DNA of 64,000 bases from Myrica gale. Its lineage: Eukaryota > Streptophyta > Magnoliopsida > Fagales > Myricaceae. The stretch's first letter is position 1. Each line of letters begins with the position of its first letter. Both the position numbers and the translations under genes were made by a program. Positions 36,783 through 47,870 of the stretch are shown here, piece by piece. The notes under the pieces are model-generated. The model was not told where the DNA came from and searched no databases. It saw only the letters and a list, made by a program, of their open reading frames with translations. The DNA lies in the NCBI GenBank assembly GCA_963930655.1, contig OZ005620.1:1193001-1257000 (forward strand), given 5' to 3'.

Positions 36783-37635
36783 GGTCAAAGATGGGTCTGG
36801 ATGTGTTTGATTGAAGCATTTGGGAGAACATCTTGCAGTTCCTGATTGCTATAGGAAGGGAAGATGAGATTTGCCAACGAGAACCGATTTTTGTTACCAG
36901 GAGTTCTTAGACAAGCTAATTGAATACATTCATTTTAAAGAATTTCTCCATTCTTTTTCCATGCTTTTTTGTAGTGTTATATGTGAGCATTTTTCTACCA
37001 TATGCAGTTGCCGAACTGATCAAGCAGTGATTGTTTTCTCAAATTTTGTTTACATCTTTAAGGAGTTACTAAAATTTTGAGATTTGACTGCCTCGTAATC
37101 TTGATCCTGAGGTTCATTTGCCTGATAGTTCGTCCTTGTTCACGTATTTAACTGTTGCGGAGGAAGTTGTCAGTCCAGTAAAGTCTATAGCTTATCCCAT
37201 ATAATTATTGTGTGCCATTAACAGAGGATGAGACGAGGGGGACAATGTTACCTATTGTGTATTTGGAGTCAGTATGTGATCAAATGCTCCCCTTTTCAAG
37301 GGAATGTAATGCGTCAGCCTCAGAAATGTGCTCTGGAGGAGCAAGATTTTTTTTAATTCCCCTTCGTTTCACTCTAAGCACTAAGCCTGCTCAATGCAGA
37401 TAAAAGGTTAACAATGAAAGGCCAACTAATAATTTCCTGAGGGTGGACGAGTCTTGAAATTTGCTCCTTCAGTTTCATATGATGTCATCTATCATCTCCT
37501 TTCAGCTTTCAAAACTTAAAGGGATACGTACATCTATCATATTACACAAGAGTACCAACTTCTGAATTATTGAATCAGGAAACAGTCGCAGCAAGTTTCT
37601 GTTTTGGCAGAGTACCATCTTGCGTAGGTGGATGA
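36783..37635. other. Convergent 3' region of STR14 and the CYP71 pseudogene
   Basis: The T-rich portion to about 37080 probably includes the STR14 3' UTR. Nothing else recognised. Confidence 0.45.
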
Positions 37636-39384
37636 CTAAATCGTTGGATTATCAGTAGTCTTCTCTAATGTAAAATGTGGTTTGGCGATGAGGATCAGTT
37701 CAGCTATTCTGTGCATGGTTATTCCGAAGACCTCAGTCATATCCAAATCTTTAGCTGTAATACCAGGGGGAAGCTCCCAGTCAAAGCTGTGGAGAAGCTG
37801 AGCTAGAGCGAGCTCCACACTTGCTGTTCCAAATGTGATAGCTGGACAGCTTCTTCTACCAGCACCAAAAGGTGTCAGCTCGTAATGCTGCCCCTTGAAG
37901 TCGATAGGGCTATCCATGAATCTTTCTGGTTCAAATACATCTGGATTTTCCCAAGATTCTGGGTCTCTCCCTATTGCCCAGGCATTAACAAACAAACGTG
38001 TTTTGGCTGGAATGTTATACCCATCAATGTATACATCTTCAATGGATTCTCTTGGGATTAATAGTGGAGCAGGAGGATGCAATCGAAAGATTTCTTTGAT
38101 GATAGCTTTCATGTAGTGCAGCTGAGGCAAATCACTCTCTAGAACAACTCTTCTTTCTCCTACGATCTTTCTTACTTCGTCTTGTGCTCTTTCCATGACT
38201 CTGGGATTCATGATGAGCTCTGTCATTCCCCAGTCCAGGGTGATGAACGTTGTATCAGTTCCCGCAGCGAACATGTCCTACAGTGACAGTAAAGTCAGTA
38301 ACGCAACTCTGCAATTTTTAGACCCAAAGCTAGGAGAACGAGGATTAATATAGGAAAATTGTGAGTTTAATTTTTTTTTTTAGAAACACATTGAAAAATA
38401 ACTCAAAACCAGTGAGTAAATATGAAGGGGGGAATTATACAGCTATGAGCGAAGCAAAAGTGAATAGTCTTCACTGACCAAGATGATAGCCTTTATATTG
38501 TCTTTCGTGAGAGGCATTTCGTCAGACCTGTTCTTCTATACATCGAGTAACAAGGTCCTTGTGCTCCTCTGTTTCTCTCTTGGGTTTGAGATGTTCACTC
38601 AGCAACTGGTCGAAAAGTTGGTCAAATCGTCGAAAAGTGTCCTGAAGTCTAGATAGATTTCATACCTGTCAAGCTGTGTATAAATTCCATGGAAGGGAAG
38701 AAATCTCCGATGCTAAACCCCTCAAGCAATACTTGATACTCCTCCAGCATCTTTTGGAACCCATGGCGATCATATTCTCCTCCTCCTGAGAAATCCCTGC
38801 CGAAAGCAACCCGGCAAAGGACATCATTTGTGTATAGTCCAAGCATCTTAGTTAGATTGGTGCTGGGATATGACTCTGCAACTCGACGGACAAAACGAGC
38901 TACTTCTTCTCTAACGAAGCTGTATGATTTAACTCTTTTCACACTAAGTAGCTCAAGTATGCATATTTTCCGAATATGTCTCTAATATGCACCATAGGGG
39001 GAGAAGACAACATCGGTCATCGGTGCAATCATAGAAAAGGTGTTTGGCCGAAAAGATTTGTGGCGGCTTGTTAGTACAATATCATGGGTTCTCAGTACTT
39101 CTCTGGCTATTCTAGCCGATGAGACCACCACTGTTGGGATCTCACCAAGTTGTAAATAAATTATTGGACCATACATTTCAGCCAGGCAACGGAGAGATAG
39201 ATGAGGCATGCTGCCAAGCTGGTGAAGGTTACCAATGATGGGCAGCTTTGGAAGACGGTGGGAGATTGAATTTTCTTTTACTGGACTTCTCCTTGAAGAA
39301 AAACTTCAGCAACACAACAACGAAAATCGATGCAAAGAGCAACAGGGGCTCGAAGCTTTCCTTCAGCCATTGGAGAAAAGCCAT
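37636..39384 (-). pseudogene. CYP71-clan cytochrome P450 pseudogene
   Basis: The layout is that of a two-exon CYP71 gene: exon 1 about 38479-39384, exon 2 37636-38277. The ATG at 39384 opens MAFLQWLKESFEPLLLFASI with a membrane anchor. An extra base near 39252 shifts the frame inside the [12 protein letters not shown] proline hinge. A TAG at 38982-38984 replaces the Trp of SPYGAYW. A 4-base duplication (atct) near 38655 and another small indel near 38545 disrupt the end of exon 1. Exon 2 is open throughout: [16 protein letters not shown] (I-helix), KEIFRLHPP (ExxR), PERFMD and the haem loop FGAGRRSCPAITFG. There the usual CPG is CPA, which is unusual but compatible with haem ligation. A transcript starting within exon 2 could not make an active enzyme. 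Confidence 0.88.
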
Positions 39385-39820
39385 CGTAGTTTTCAGAAGC
39401 ATTATAGACGATTCATCTTTCCATAAAATGGTGATCCTTCAATATTCCCAACTGTGGAGTGTGGATCCGTCAAAACCCATTCTTGGACCAAAAAAGACGC
39501 AGACCTGCTTGGACCCACTTTGTGGAAAATTGTGAAACCAGCAAAATTACCAGGATCTGATCAAGATAGTTTGTAACAAGTTAAGCAGAGAAATTAGAGC
39601 AATAGATTCCACTTTCTTCATGACAACAGCCTGCACTTAGTTTTATTTTCCTTCGCACATGTTTGGTGTCAGTGCGGCAGGCGATCAACAACAACATCGA
39701 GTCACTTCGGGACCGGAAGTCAGGGCCCTTACATGTCTTGTTACGGAGGAAATTTCAACGTGGGTTCAGGGTTCGTGTTTTTTGGCGGTTTGGGTTGAAT
39801 GATGACAAACGATCCCTGTT
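39385..39820. other. Promoter side of the CYP71 pseudogene
   Basis: No gene recognised. Open frames at 39235-39535 overlap the pseudogene antisense and have no domain. Confidence 0.4.
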
Positions 39821-39827
39821 CAGCACA

Positions 39828-39961
39828 TTTTTTTATTTTATTTTTTCTAATTAACGGGGATGGAGAAGCACGTCAAGCCTGCAACCAGCGGGGTCGACCC
39901 GGGATCAATCCCTCTCTAAGGGACGGGTGCCAAATTGCCAATCTAGCTATCAGCTCGCTGA
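39828..39961 (-). mobile_element. tRNA-derived SINE with A-rich tail and 7-base target duplication
   Basis: On the minus strand the element starts near tcagcgagctgatagctagattgg (A-box tagctagattgg), has a B-box gggtcgacccc, and ends in ctaattagaaaaaataaaataaaa. It is flanked by cagcaca at 39821-39827 and at 39962-39968, a plausible target-site duplication. The length of about 134 bases suits a short plant SINE. Confidence 0.7.
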
Positions 39962-40509
39962 CAGCACAGCGATGAATGTAATAGAACGATAATGTAGCTG
40001 TACAAGAGAATCTGGAAGATTTTTCCCAGAGCCATACATAAAAATTGTTAGAAAACCAAGATAGTTTACTAAAAGATGAGATAATCTATTTTGTATTTTT
40101 ATGGAGTATAATTCTAAATAAATGGAAGATAATGATTTTTTTTATATTTATTATAATAGAAAGAGATAATTTAATAAAGGAGAAAATAATTATTTTATTT
40201 AAATTTTTAATTTGATTATGTTTGACAACCAATAGTTTGCAGACATGTTGGTTAGGCCATCAAGATTAATATATTTTTTCAAGTTCACTTGAGTTTTCCT
40301 TTTTTCAAGTTCTTCCTTTGCCAAGCATCAATCTATCTATTTGTTGGATATGAAACAACAGTGGCACCAGGTCGAACTTTTAAAACGAAATGATTGAATT
40401 TTTTTTTCATACGCAATGCTATAAATTGTCTCAGAATTACAATATCAAAAATTCAAGACTAAAAATATTAAAAATATTGAAATTCACATATCGTACTATG
40501 TACTACAAA

Positions 40510-41290
40510 TGAGAATGAGCAATTGGATCCTGCGTTTCTGCATCTTCTGAAAATGTTGCAAAACGACTTTGTTCTCTATAATTTCAAAAATTTCCCGCTC
40601 GATGTACACTATCATACAATCATTCATTCAGTCATCTTTCATCTTATTACGCAAATCAGTCTTGATAATTTTCGTCGCAGAGAACACTCTCTCAACATTT
40701 GCAGTCGCAACTGGTAAGATCAATGACAACTCAATAAGCTGATAAACTAGTGGATACAAAATATTTTTTCTGGTCTCAACCATCTTCCCAACAAAACCTC
40801 CAATATCTTGATGCCTAGAAAAAACATCATGCAATCTAACATCTCTAATGTAAGTGTCAAGCAGATCTCTAAGAAACAACTTCTCAGTTGTTGAGAATTC
40901 TTCTGGATAAAACTCAGCAAGAAGACATAACTTATCAAGGTCAAATGTTGAGAATGAGTCCCTTGGATCAAGACATGTTATGCAAATAAGTAACTTCGTA
41001 TTTGCTTCTGTGAAACGATCATTCATCTCTTGAGCAATGAAATCAATAACCTGACAAAACACTTCCACACGAAAATAATGTAAATAAGTAATTGTTTGCC
41101 CTCCACGCCTCGAAGAACCGCGAGTTGATATAATATCTTTCATATTGGGCACATTGATAGAATTATTCAGACAAAATGTTTTGACTTGTTCCAAAAATTC
41201 ATCTCATCTTATCTCCCTCAACTCTAACCAAACTCATAGCATTAACAATGTCTTGATCATTTCACTGTAAAAGCTTGTGACAATGCATTT
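40510..41290 (-). mobile_element. hAT-superfamily transposase relic (C-terminal part, ZMYM1/TTF type)
   Basis: The longest open part (40628-41194) encodes 188 residues ending in YQLIELSLILPVATANVERVF and SATKIIKTDLRNKMKDD, the hAT C-terminal dimerisation region. A TGA at about 40628 stands where Trp is expected (KDD-stop-MNDCMIVYIER). The same frame then continues to about 40510 with EIFEIIENKVVLQHFQKMQ, as in the family. Upstream of 41194 the pieces NDQDIVNAMSLVR and ALSQAF are readable to about 41290 only across frameshifts. The N-terminal zinc finger and catalytic half were not found. It is inactive. Confidence 0.82.
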
Positions 41291-42694
41291 GTAATATATA
41301 TATATAAATCAATCAAATAATTTCTCCCAAATTATTAATTGTCTAAGATATATAGCTAAATCAATCAAGTATACAGAACAATCTAAAATTAAATAGAGAA
41401 CCTGCAACTATTCCTAGACTTTGACAAAAAAAAAGATGCTGGTGAAAAATTAAAATGCAATAATTCTATTTTATATATAATTAATCCTGCCTAACGTGCC
41501 CTAATTTGGAATCAAAACATAATTCAAAATAATTACAAATTTTCAATCTCAAATTCTCAAATCTCAATCATACATTCATACAAATTAATTTCACAAGATA
41601 ATATAATCATAAACTAAACAATTTCAAAATATAAGTATAAATTAATTCACAAAAAAATGCACTTAAATTCACAATTTCACCCAAAAAATCATTGGGAATT
41701 GGACATTGATCAGCCCTTCAAAATCAAAATTATCAAATCCAACATAATTTATAATTTTATTACCTCTTAAGAGTGGAAAAGAGTCAAAAGGTCTGTGGCG
41801 CGACGGATGACGATGGTTGCACGGTGGGACAGAGAAAATCTGAGAAGTGAGGCCTGAGGGATAGAGAGAATCAAATTTAGAGAAGTGAGAAGAAATGAAA
41901 GAAAGGCTGAAAGCCATACCTAGGCAGTGCGGCGGTAGCTGGTGGCGTTGAGACTTGAGAGAGAGCGAGAGAGGCACTGCCGCACTGGTACTAGTACCCT
42001 AACGCCGCTGTCGTGTGTTTGTGGGAGAGAAAATCTAAGAGAGAGGCACTGAAACTTGAAAGAGGCACGAATAGAATTATAGAAGGTTAAAAAAAATTGA
42101 AAATGTGTATTTCTGGCTTCAGCAGCATGAGAGGAAATATGAGAGAGAGGACTGAGAGAAAAAAAACGGTACATGCAGGCCATGAAAAAACAGCAAACAT
42201 ATGTAAAAATTTATTTTGTCCTAGGCCCTGGGCTCAACCATGGCAGGCCCAGGCCAACCTATTTATAAAAATAATAATAATAATTACATGTAAAATTTTA
42301 TTTTGGGCGAAACCAACCATGACGACCGCCATGTTTCATGGCTTGTTCCACCCCCGTGAAACAATAATGAAAAATCACTGAAAATTGGAATACTGAGACA
42401 AATCAAGCACAAAGTAAAAGAAAAATAGAGAATCACTTTTATCTAATGCTTTGACTTTGGTCAATAGGGTATATTTTTAGCAAATAACGGTTATCCAGAA
42501 TTACTTTTTACTCTGCTAAATTCATCAACTCCAAACACAAATTTAAACAAATCAGCAGAGAATTAATCAGAAAGAATCCTAGATTGAGAAGAAAAAATAG
42601 AAGCAGAAAAAAAAACACCCAACAAAAACAAATGTCCCTGAGAAAGTAGCCTGGCCGTCATGTCATGTAATGTACCCGGAAATGAGAGGTAAAT
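41291..42694. other. AT-rich intergenic, possibly outer parts of the hAT relic
   Basis: 41300-41700 is highly AT-rich. 41760-42180 is more GC-rich with short open frames on both strands but no domain or splice context. It may be the former 5' portion of the hAT element; I see no terminal repeat to prove it. Confidence 0.35.
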
Positions 42695-42942
42695 ACATAA
42701 ATAGTAATTTGGTTGGGTTGTTTGGAGAGTGAGAAAATATAAGAAAAATTTACTATCTTCGAGGAAGTCAACTTCCTCAGTTGTAAAATTCTCCAAATGC
42801 CTTTTATTTTTCCTAATTACATAAATAGTAATTTGGTTGGGTTGTTTGGAAAGTGAGAAAATATAAGAAAAATTTACTATCTTCGAGGAAGTCAACTTCC
42901 TCAGTTGTAAAATTCTCCAAATGCCTTTTATTTTTCCTAATT
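42695..42942. repeat. 124-bp direct tandem repeat, two nearly identical copies
   Basis: Copies 42695-42818 and 42819-42942 differ by one base that I can see (tttggagag against tttggaaag). Each contains a near-perfect palindrome gaggaagtcaacttcctc (8-base arms). The high identity points to a very recent duplication or an assembly artefact. Confidence 0.9.
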
Positions 42943-43334
42943 GAGAGAGTAGAAGGAGGTAACAGGATTCGACCTAACAATCTCCCTCCACGTACTCTCT
43001 TGGACGCCTTATTTCAAACTCGAATACTACTTGAGCTACTATGCTGATGGTCTCCAGATGCCTCTTCAATATACTGGTATGCCACTTTTTTTTTTTATTA
43101 TTCAATTATGAAAAGCTACTTAATACAAGTGTAAATTACTCGGGCTCAAGCCCGTTTTCCTTTGCCTTCACACGCCATCTCTCCTCTCGCCCAATCCCGA
43201 TCAGCCTCTCTGTCTCTTAGGCATTCCATTCAAACTAAAAATGAGTACAGTCATGGTGGTTCTGTCCCACTATACAACCATTTCTCAATAATATCGCTGC
43301 TGGGATTCTTCTAATATTCGTATGTAAATATAAA
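42943..43334. other. 3' flank of the CYP71 gene
   Basis: No gene recognised. The part next to 43335 is probably 3' UTR. Confidence 0.4.
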
Positions 43335-45231
43335 CTAGGCAGAATAGGGAGTTGCAACTGCTGTAAGAGGAAGTTTTCGATGAATCGTTAAACCAGTGGA
43401 TTCTGTCATGTCCAAATCCATTCCTCTTGCTCCACCAGGCAATGTCCAGTCAAAGTTGAGCACAACGTTTGCCAAACCAAGCTCGACAGTGGCCATGGCA
43501 AAGGAAATTCCAGGACAACCTCTCCTTCCAGCTCCAAATGGGATGAATTGGAAGTCATGTCCTCTAAAATCTATCGAAGAAGTCAAGAATCTTTCTGGCT
43601 GAAACTCCTCTGGTTCCTCCCACGATTCAGGGTCTCTTCCAAGAGCCCATGCATTGATAATGACTTGCGTTCCAGCTGCGATGTCATATCCCTGGATTTT
43701 GGCATTTTTAGTCGATTCTCGGGGAACTAGCAGTGGAATTGGAGGATGCAAGCGAAGAGCTTCCTTGATCACTGCCTTTAAGTAAGGCGTTTTATCCAAA
43801 TCATCCTCTGTTATCTCCTTTTTGTTGCCAGCGATCCCTCTCACCTCGTTCTGAACCCTTTTCATCGCCTTTGGGTGCCTTAAGAGCTCTGTCATTGCCC
43901 ATTCCAAGACTGTATACGTAGTGTCAGTCCCAGCAGCGAATGCATCCTACAGCAAAAGATGGGAAATATTGAGAATAATTGTGTAAGGGTGAGAAGACAG
44001 CAGCTAATTCCATTGCAAAACCTCCGCCAAGCATCAATCGTTTCAGGCACTTCTTGTACTCGCACCGAGTCATAACTCACCAAAACTAAATTAATCACTT
44101 CCTACCATGATTATTGTCTGGTAGGGAACTCACTTGCACATACAACCACAGCGTTACCCCATTCCCATAGTTTTCAACTATTCTTTTGGCCTAAACAAGT
44201 GCTATTAGTCGCATGCACAAAATCACAAACAGACAGAGATGAGAGAGAGAGAGAGAGAGAGAGAGGGCTTTGCTTACCAGGATTAGAGCCTTGATGCTGA
44301 GTCTGTCAACAGGGAAACCGAGCGCGTTCTCTTTTTGAATGCACAGCAAAATGTCTACAAAGTCCTTTTGGTCGTCATTTTCTGAGCTCACATGGCCGTC
44401 GATCCCTCTCGCCGGAGAGTTTATGTGGTCGTTCACCACTCCTTCTATAAAATCATCCAATTGTTTAGCTACTTTCTCTGCTCTAGCATTCAAGCCAGTG
44501 GCACGGCTCACCCAAGCAAGCCATCCAATATAGTCCCCGACGCTGAAAGCACCCAAGAGCTCCCCGAACTCCCCCAGAAGCTCCTGAAATTTCTTCCCGC
44601 CTTCCCCTCCTCCACCATACTTCCTCCCCAAAGCCACCCGACATACTACATCATTAGTGAGCTCTGCAAACACTTCGCTCAAGTTCACAAATGATAAAGG
44701 ACAAGACTGACTGATTTTTTCAATCATTAGGGAAGTTTCCTCCTCTCTGACACTGCGAAAGGACTGAACCCTTTTGTTGCTCAAAAGATGCAGCACAGAT
44801 ATGCTCTTTATCTGCCTCCAGTACTCCCCATAAGGAGCGGATGCCACATCTCTGGAATTGTAGAGGAGCTTCTCAGCCATGCTTGATTTGGGCCGGTTTG
44901 AAAAGGTGAGGTCATTGGTTTTCATGACCTCACGGGCAGAATCAGCAGATGAGACAACAAGTGTTGCAACACGGCCCAAGTGAAGCAGCATGAGGGGGCC
45001 ATGGCGTTGAGCCAAGGATCCGAGTGAACGGTGAGCCTGTAAGCCGATTTGGTGGAGGTTTCCGATGATTGGGAGCTTTGGTGGTGAAGGGGGTGAGTTA
45101 TTCTTGGTGGTTGCATGGGTTGAGGACCATTTGAATAGAAGAATGAAAAGAAAGGCCAACATGGCTAAAACGAAGGGATTGATCAAGAGCTGAGCTACTT
45201 GCTCCCCTAACAATTGCAGGAAGTTCAGCAT
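43335..45231 (-). CDS. Cytochrome P450, CYP71 family-like, intact
   Basis: This is a membrane-bound haem monooxygenase using NADPH and P450 reductase at the ER; CYP71 enzymes act in terpenoid, alkaloid, phenylpropanoid and cyanogenic pathways. Two exons (44278-45231 and 43335-43946) give 521 residues with the single phase-0 intron typical of the CYP71 clan. Residues 18-38 form the membrane anchor ([14 protein letters not shown]). Then come the proline hinge [18 protein letters not shown], the C-helix WRQIKSI, the I-helix [16 protein letters not shown], the K-helix [13 protein letters not shown] in EFQPERFLT, and the haem-binding loop [14 protein letters not shown] with its Cys ligand. No lesion was seen. 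The intron opens near its donor with a (TC)n tract on the coding strand. The substrate cannot be predicted by eye. Confidence 0.92.
44241..44265. repeat. (GA)n microsatellite near the donor of the CYP71 intron
   Basis: About 12 GA units, reading (TC)n on the coding strand, start about 13 bases after the donor at 44277. Equivalent tracts occur at the same place in the CYP71 copies at 58203 and 60675. Confidence 0.85.
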
Positions 45232-45288
45232 TTTCTTCTCTCCTACGTGACCAGGTGATATATTTATGTTCTTGGAGTTCCTAATTGC

Positions 45289-45296
45289 TTATATAG
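45289..45296 (-). promoter_or_regulatory. TATA box of the CYP71 gene
   Basis: On the minus strand gctatataagc lies about 60 bases before the ATG at 45231, a normal position for a short leader. Confidence 0.55.
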
Positions 45297-46742
45297 CGAG
45301 AAACCGCATACAGAGTAGCACGACGTCCTCAGATGGGGATTTTCCAAGATTATTACTGGCCACACACTTTAAAACAAGCTGATAATTATTTGATACCTAC
45401 GGCAATAAAGATGTGATCGATATAAAATTGAACTCCAAGAGAAATTATGACCACTCGACAAATATATATCCACTGCAGAAGAAAAAAAAACAAAAAGACA
45501 AATATATATCCACTGATTTCTCCACCGTACGCGCTCCTCTCGTTGTATAATTTTTTCTTCTTCCATTGTTGTTTTTGTTTCTCCCAATAGCTATCGTTTT
45601 TCTACACCCTTGTAGACTTTTTGGAAGCTGCACATTTGAGTGACTGCCTTTCACTTTGTTCAGTTTGCGTTTCGGTTTTCTTAATTACCACGTCTCTTCA
45701 CCGAAAAACCTAGAACATGCTTCTTTTAGCATGTCATATTTACAAAACAGGCACGGCAAAGGCACCGCGTCTCCTCCTCCTCCAGGCGTTCAGATTTGGT
45801 CAAGATTGGCGGCACCGCAAAGGCACCATGTCTCCTCCCCTTATCCTCAAGGTGGCCATATTTGGTGAAGATCCGCGGCAATCAGCCGGTGCGTGAGCCC
45901 TCACGCTCGCCCATGAATGTTTTGTGCAGTCAGTTTGGCCTCTTTTTGGGCTGATTTGTGATCTTGGTGGTTGTTTAAGGTCCCATTGGGATCCAATATA
46001 CTGTAGGGCTTCTGTGTTCGTTTATATTTTTCAGTTAGCCCTTTTTTTCCCCTGTATTGACTGTATTTCTCAAATATTAATATAATAATTCAATTGTCTA
46101 GAAAAAAAAAATTACTGTAAGTTTGCGGTATCTGAACTCTTTAGAACCTCAGATACGAAAGGATTTAAACCTGAATTATAGGTTTCATCGTGCAACAGAT
46201 TTGGCTCAATTGAAATCCTTCCAGTTTCACAAGTGCAACAAGTTCATGAATGACGCCCATCTGCCATGGCCCATATGGCAATTTCAGGATAGATAACATC
46301 GAGGTCCAAAAGACATTTATGAAAACGTTCATCACGGAAGAAATGACTCGCTGAGTCGGGATCGTTAACTAATATTATTATAATAGAAAATAACTGTCTT
46401 CTCTGTATACTTTCCGCGGTTCCATTGCTACTGCAGGCTTTACGCAATCGATCGGATCGGCAAGATACTCTTTCTACTACTATGTTAATATAGGTTAATA
46501 TTTTTAATGTTAATATGCAAATGATTTCAAAATGAATAGTTAGAAAATAAAGTTTTTTCAATATAGAACACTCATATCGATAAAATGATAGGGATTTTTT
46601 TTTCTACTTGTCTATGTATTGTTCTCTTCGATCTTTTAGGTCTCTACTTCGCCTCGATAGTTATGTCACGATGTCCTTAAAGCATATATGCAATGGATAG
46701 ACTCGTGCAACCATTACATGACATAAGTTGCTTATTGAAACA
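45297..46742. other. Intergenic with a diverged 60-bp direct repeat
   Basis: 45752-45880 contains two diverged direct copies of a segment running from gcaaaggcacc through tctcctcc to atttggt-aagat. Around 46240-46460 the sequence includes a stretch on the minus strand reading LDLDVIYPEIAIWAMADGR, which I cannot assign, and gctttacgcaatcgatcggat, which resembles plastid intergenic sequence. No intact gene. Confidence 0.35.
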
Positions 46743-46858
46743 TATCAAGTTCCCATTGAAATAGGATCCGCACAAGGAAAAGCACTTGTCATTCGTTGGT
46801 TATTAAGGGCATCCCGAAAACGCTCGGGTCAAAATATGGCTTTCAAGTTAAGTTCCGG
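46743..46858 (+). pseudogene. rps7: Plastid rps7 fragment (nuclear plastid DNA)
   Basis: The frame reads [20 protein letters not shown] then [17 protein letters not shown], matching the internal part of chloroplast ribosomal protein S7 with a few substitutions. It has no start or stop and ends abruptly by joining 16S rRNA-like sequence. It is a transferred fragment, not a nuclear gene. Confidence 0.85.
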
Positions 46859-46890
46859 ATGCAAGCGTTATCCGAAATGATTGGGCATAA
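46857..46890 (+). pseudogene. rrn16: Plastid 16S rRNA fragment
   Basis: ggatgcaagcgttatccg followed by aaatgattgggc is the conserved small-subunit rRNA segment (normally gcaagcgttatccggaatgattgggc). Only about 34 bases are recognisable. It is fused directly to the rps7 fragment, although rps7 and rrn16 are not contiguous in plastid genomes. Confidence 0.65.
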
Positions 46891-47468
46891 TAGGAGTTGA
46901 CTCTAGAAGTACTACTAATTGAGTTGAGGAATCAAACTCAAAACCATATCAATTGTTTTATAGATCGTTCTGCAAAGCCTTTTTTTTTATTTAATATAGG
47001 CCTATATTCTTTTATTCCTTAATTGATTTGATTATATTTTTTTAGTATTTGAAAAATACTAAAAAATAATTAATAATATCAAATTTCATTTTAGTTTTAC
47101 ATATCTTAATTTTTTTAATTAATTGACCCATTTCCTTAAAAATAATAATAATACGAGCTGGTGAATGAGAAAAAGTTAATTAAAAAATTAACATTTTTAT
47201 TTTTATTTATTTTTTATGGAATATAAATATCAATATTCATGGATCGTACCTTTCATTACGGGTAGGAGAAGAACCCAACTCGGTATTCTTAAAAAAAATA
47301 GAGAAATCAGAACCAAGTCAAGATGATACGGATTAACCTCTTCTTCTTGTGCCAAAGATCTTACCATTTCCAAAGGTCTGGGAAAATCAAACTTCCATCG
47401 AAGAGAAGCAAATGAAAGGCTTTCATAAAAATTCTCGTAGAATCGAGAATGAAAACTTCCATGGTTCT

Positions 47469-47780
47469 GAAAGAATCACTAACGAAATACCGCATCTCAA
47501 AGCCCACTTACTTCGCAATTTAGACAAAAATAGAATTGTGATGCTGAGGTATTGGTTCGAGATGAGCGATATTTTAATAGGTAAATTAACGCCTCAGATG
47601 GCAAAAGAATCGTCGTATGCCCCAAAGGATAGATTATTACGAGCCATACTTGGCATTCAACCATTCATGTATTCACTTCAAAGGAAACTTGTCTAAAACC
47701 ACCTATAAGTGGTAGGGGTCGAGTTATTGATGTGAGATGGATCCAGAAAAAAGGGGCTTCTAGTTATAATCCAGAAAGCA
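47469..47780 (+). pseudogene. rpoB: Plastid rpoB fragment (nuclear plastid DNA)
   Basis: The frame reads [20 protein letters not shown], then [20 protein letters not shown] and [11 protein letters not shown], matching the beta subunit of plastid RNA polymerase. An 8-base insertion (ccattcat, near 47661) shifts the frame. The match resumes with [20 protein letters not shown] and [15 protein letters not shown]. Several conserved residues are changed (LGSWVETGD reads LRYWFEMSD). The stretch before it (47349-47468, [20 protein letters not shown]) is open in the same frame but I could not assign it. Confidence 0.85.
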
Positions 47781-47807
47781 CTTGCGTGAGTAGCAGTGGA
47801 GAAGCGG

Positions 47808-47870
47808 AAGCGAGAATGTCAGCTTTAGTAACGTAAATATTGATGAGAATCCAATGCCCCCAAAAACTTA
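47808..47870 (+). pseudogene. rrn23: Plastid 23S rRNA fragment
   Basis: cgagaatgtcagctttagta followed by acgtaaatattgatgagaat and ccaatgcccc resembles the plastid 23S rRNA segment around tgagtaacgcaaacattggtg with several C-to-T-type changes. It immediately follows the rpoB fragment, again not a natural plastid junction. Confidence 0.6.

Noticed and set aside
41669..42183. Overlapping minus-strand frames with Ser-rich sequence
   Set aside because: No domain or splice partner; more likely transposon-flank or random open sequence.
46244..46561. Possible coding fragment ending LDLDVIYPEIAIWAMADGR
   Set aside because: It looks organised but I cannot name a family, and there is no start or splice context.
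47349..47468. Coding extension upstream of the rpoB fragment
   Set aside because: It is open in the same frame, but I could not match [14 protein letters not shown] to rpoB or with certainty to another plastid gene, so it is left unassigned.
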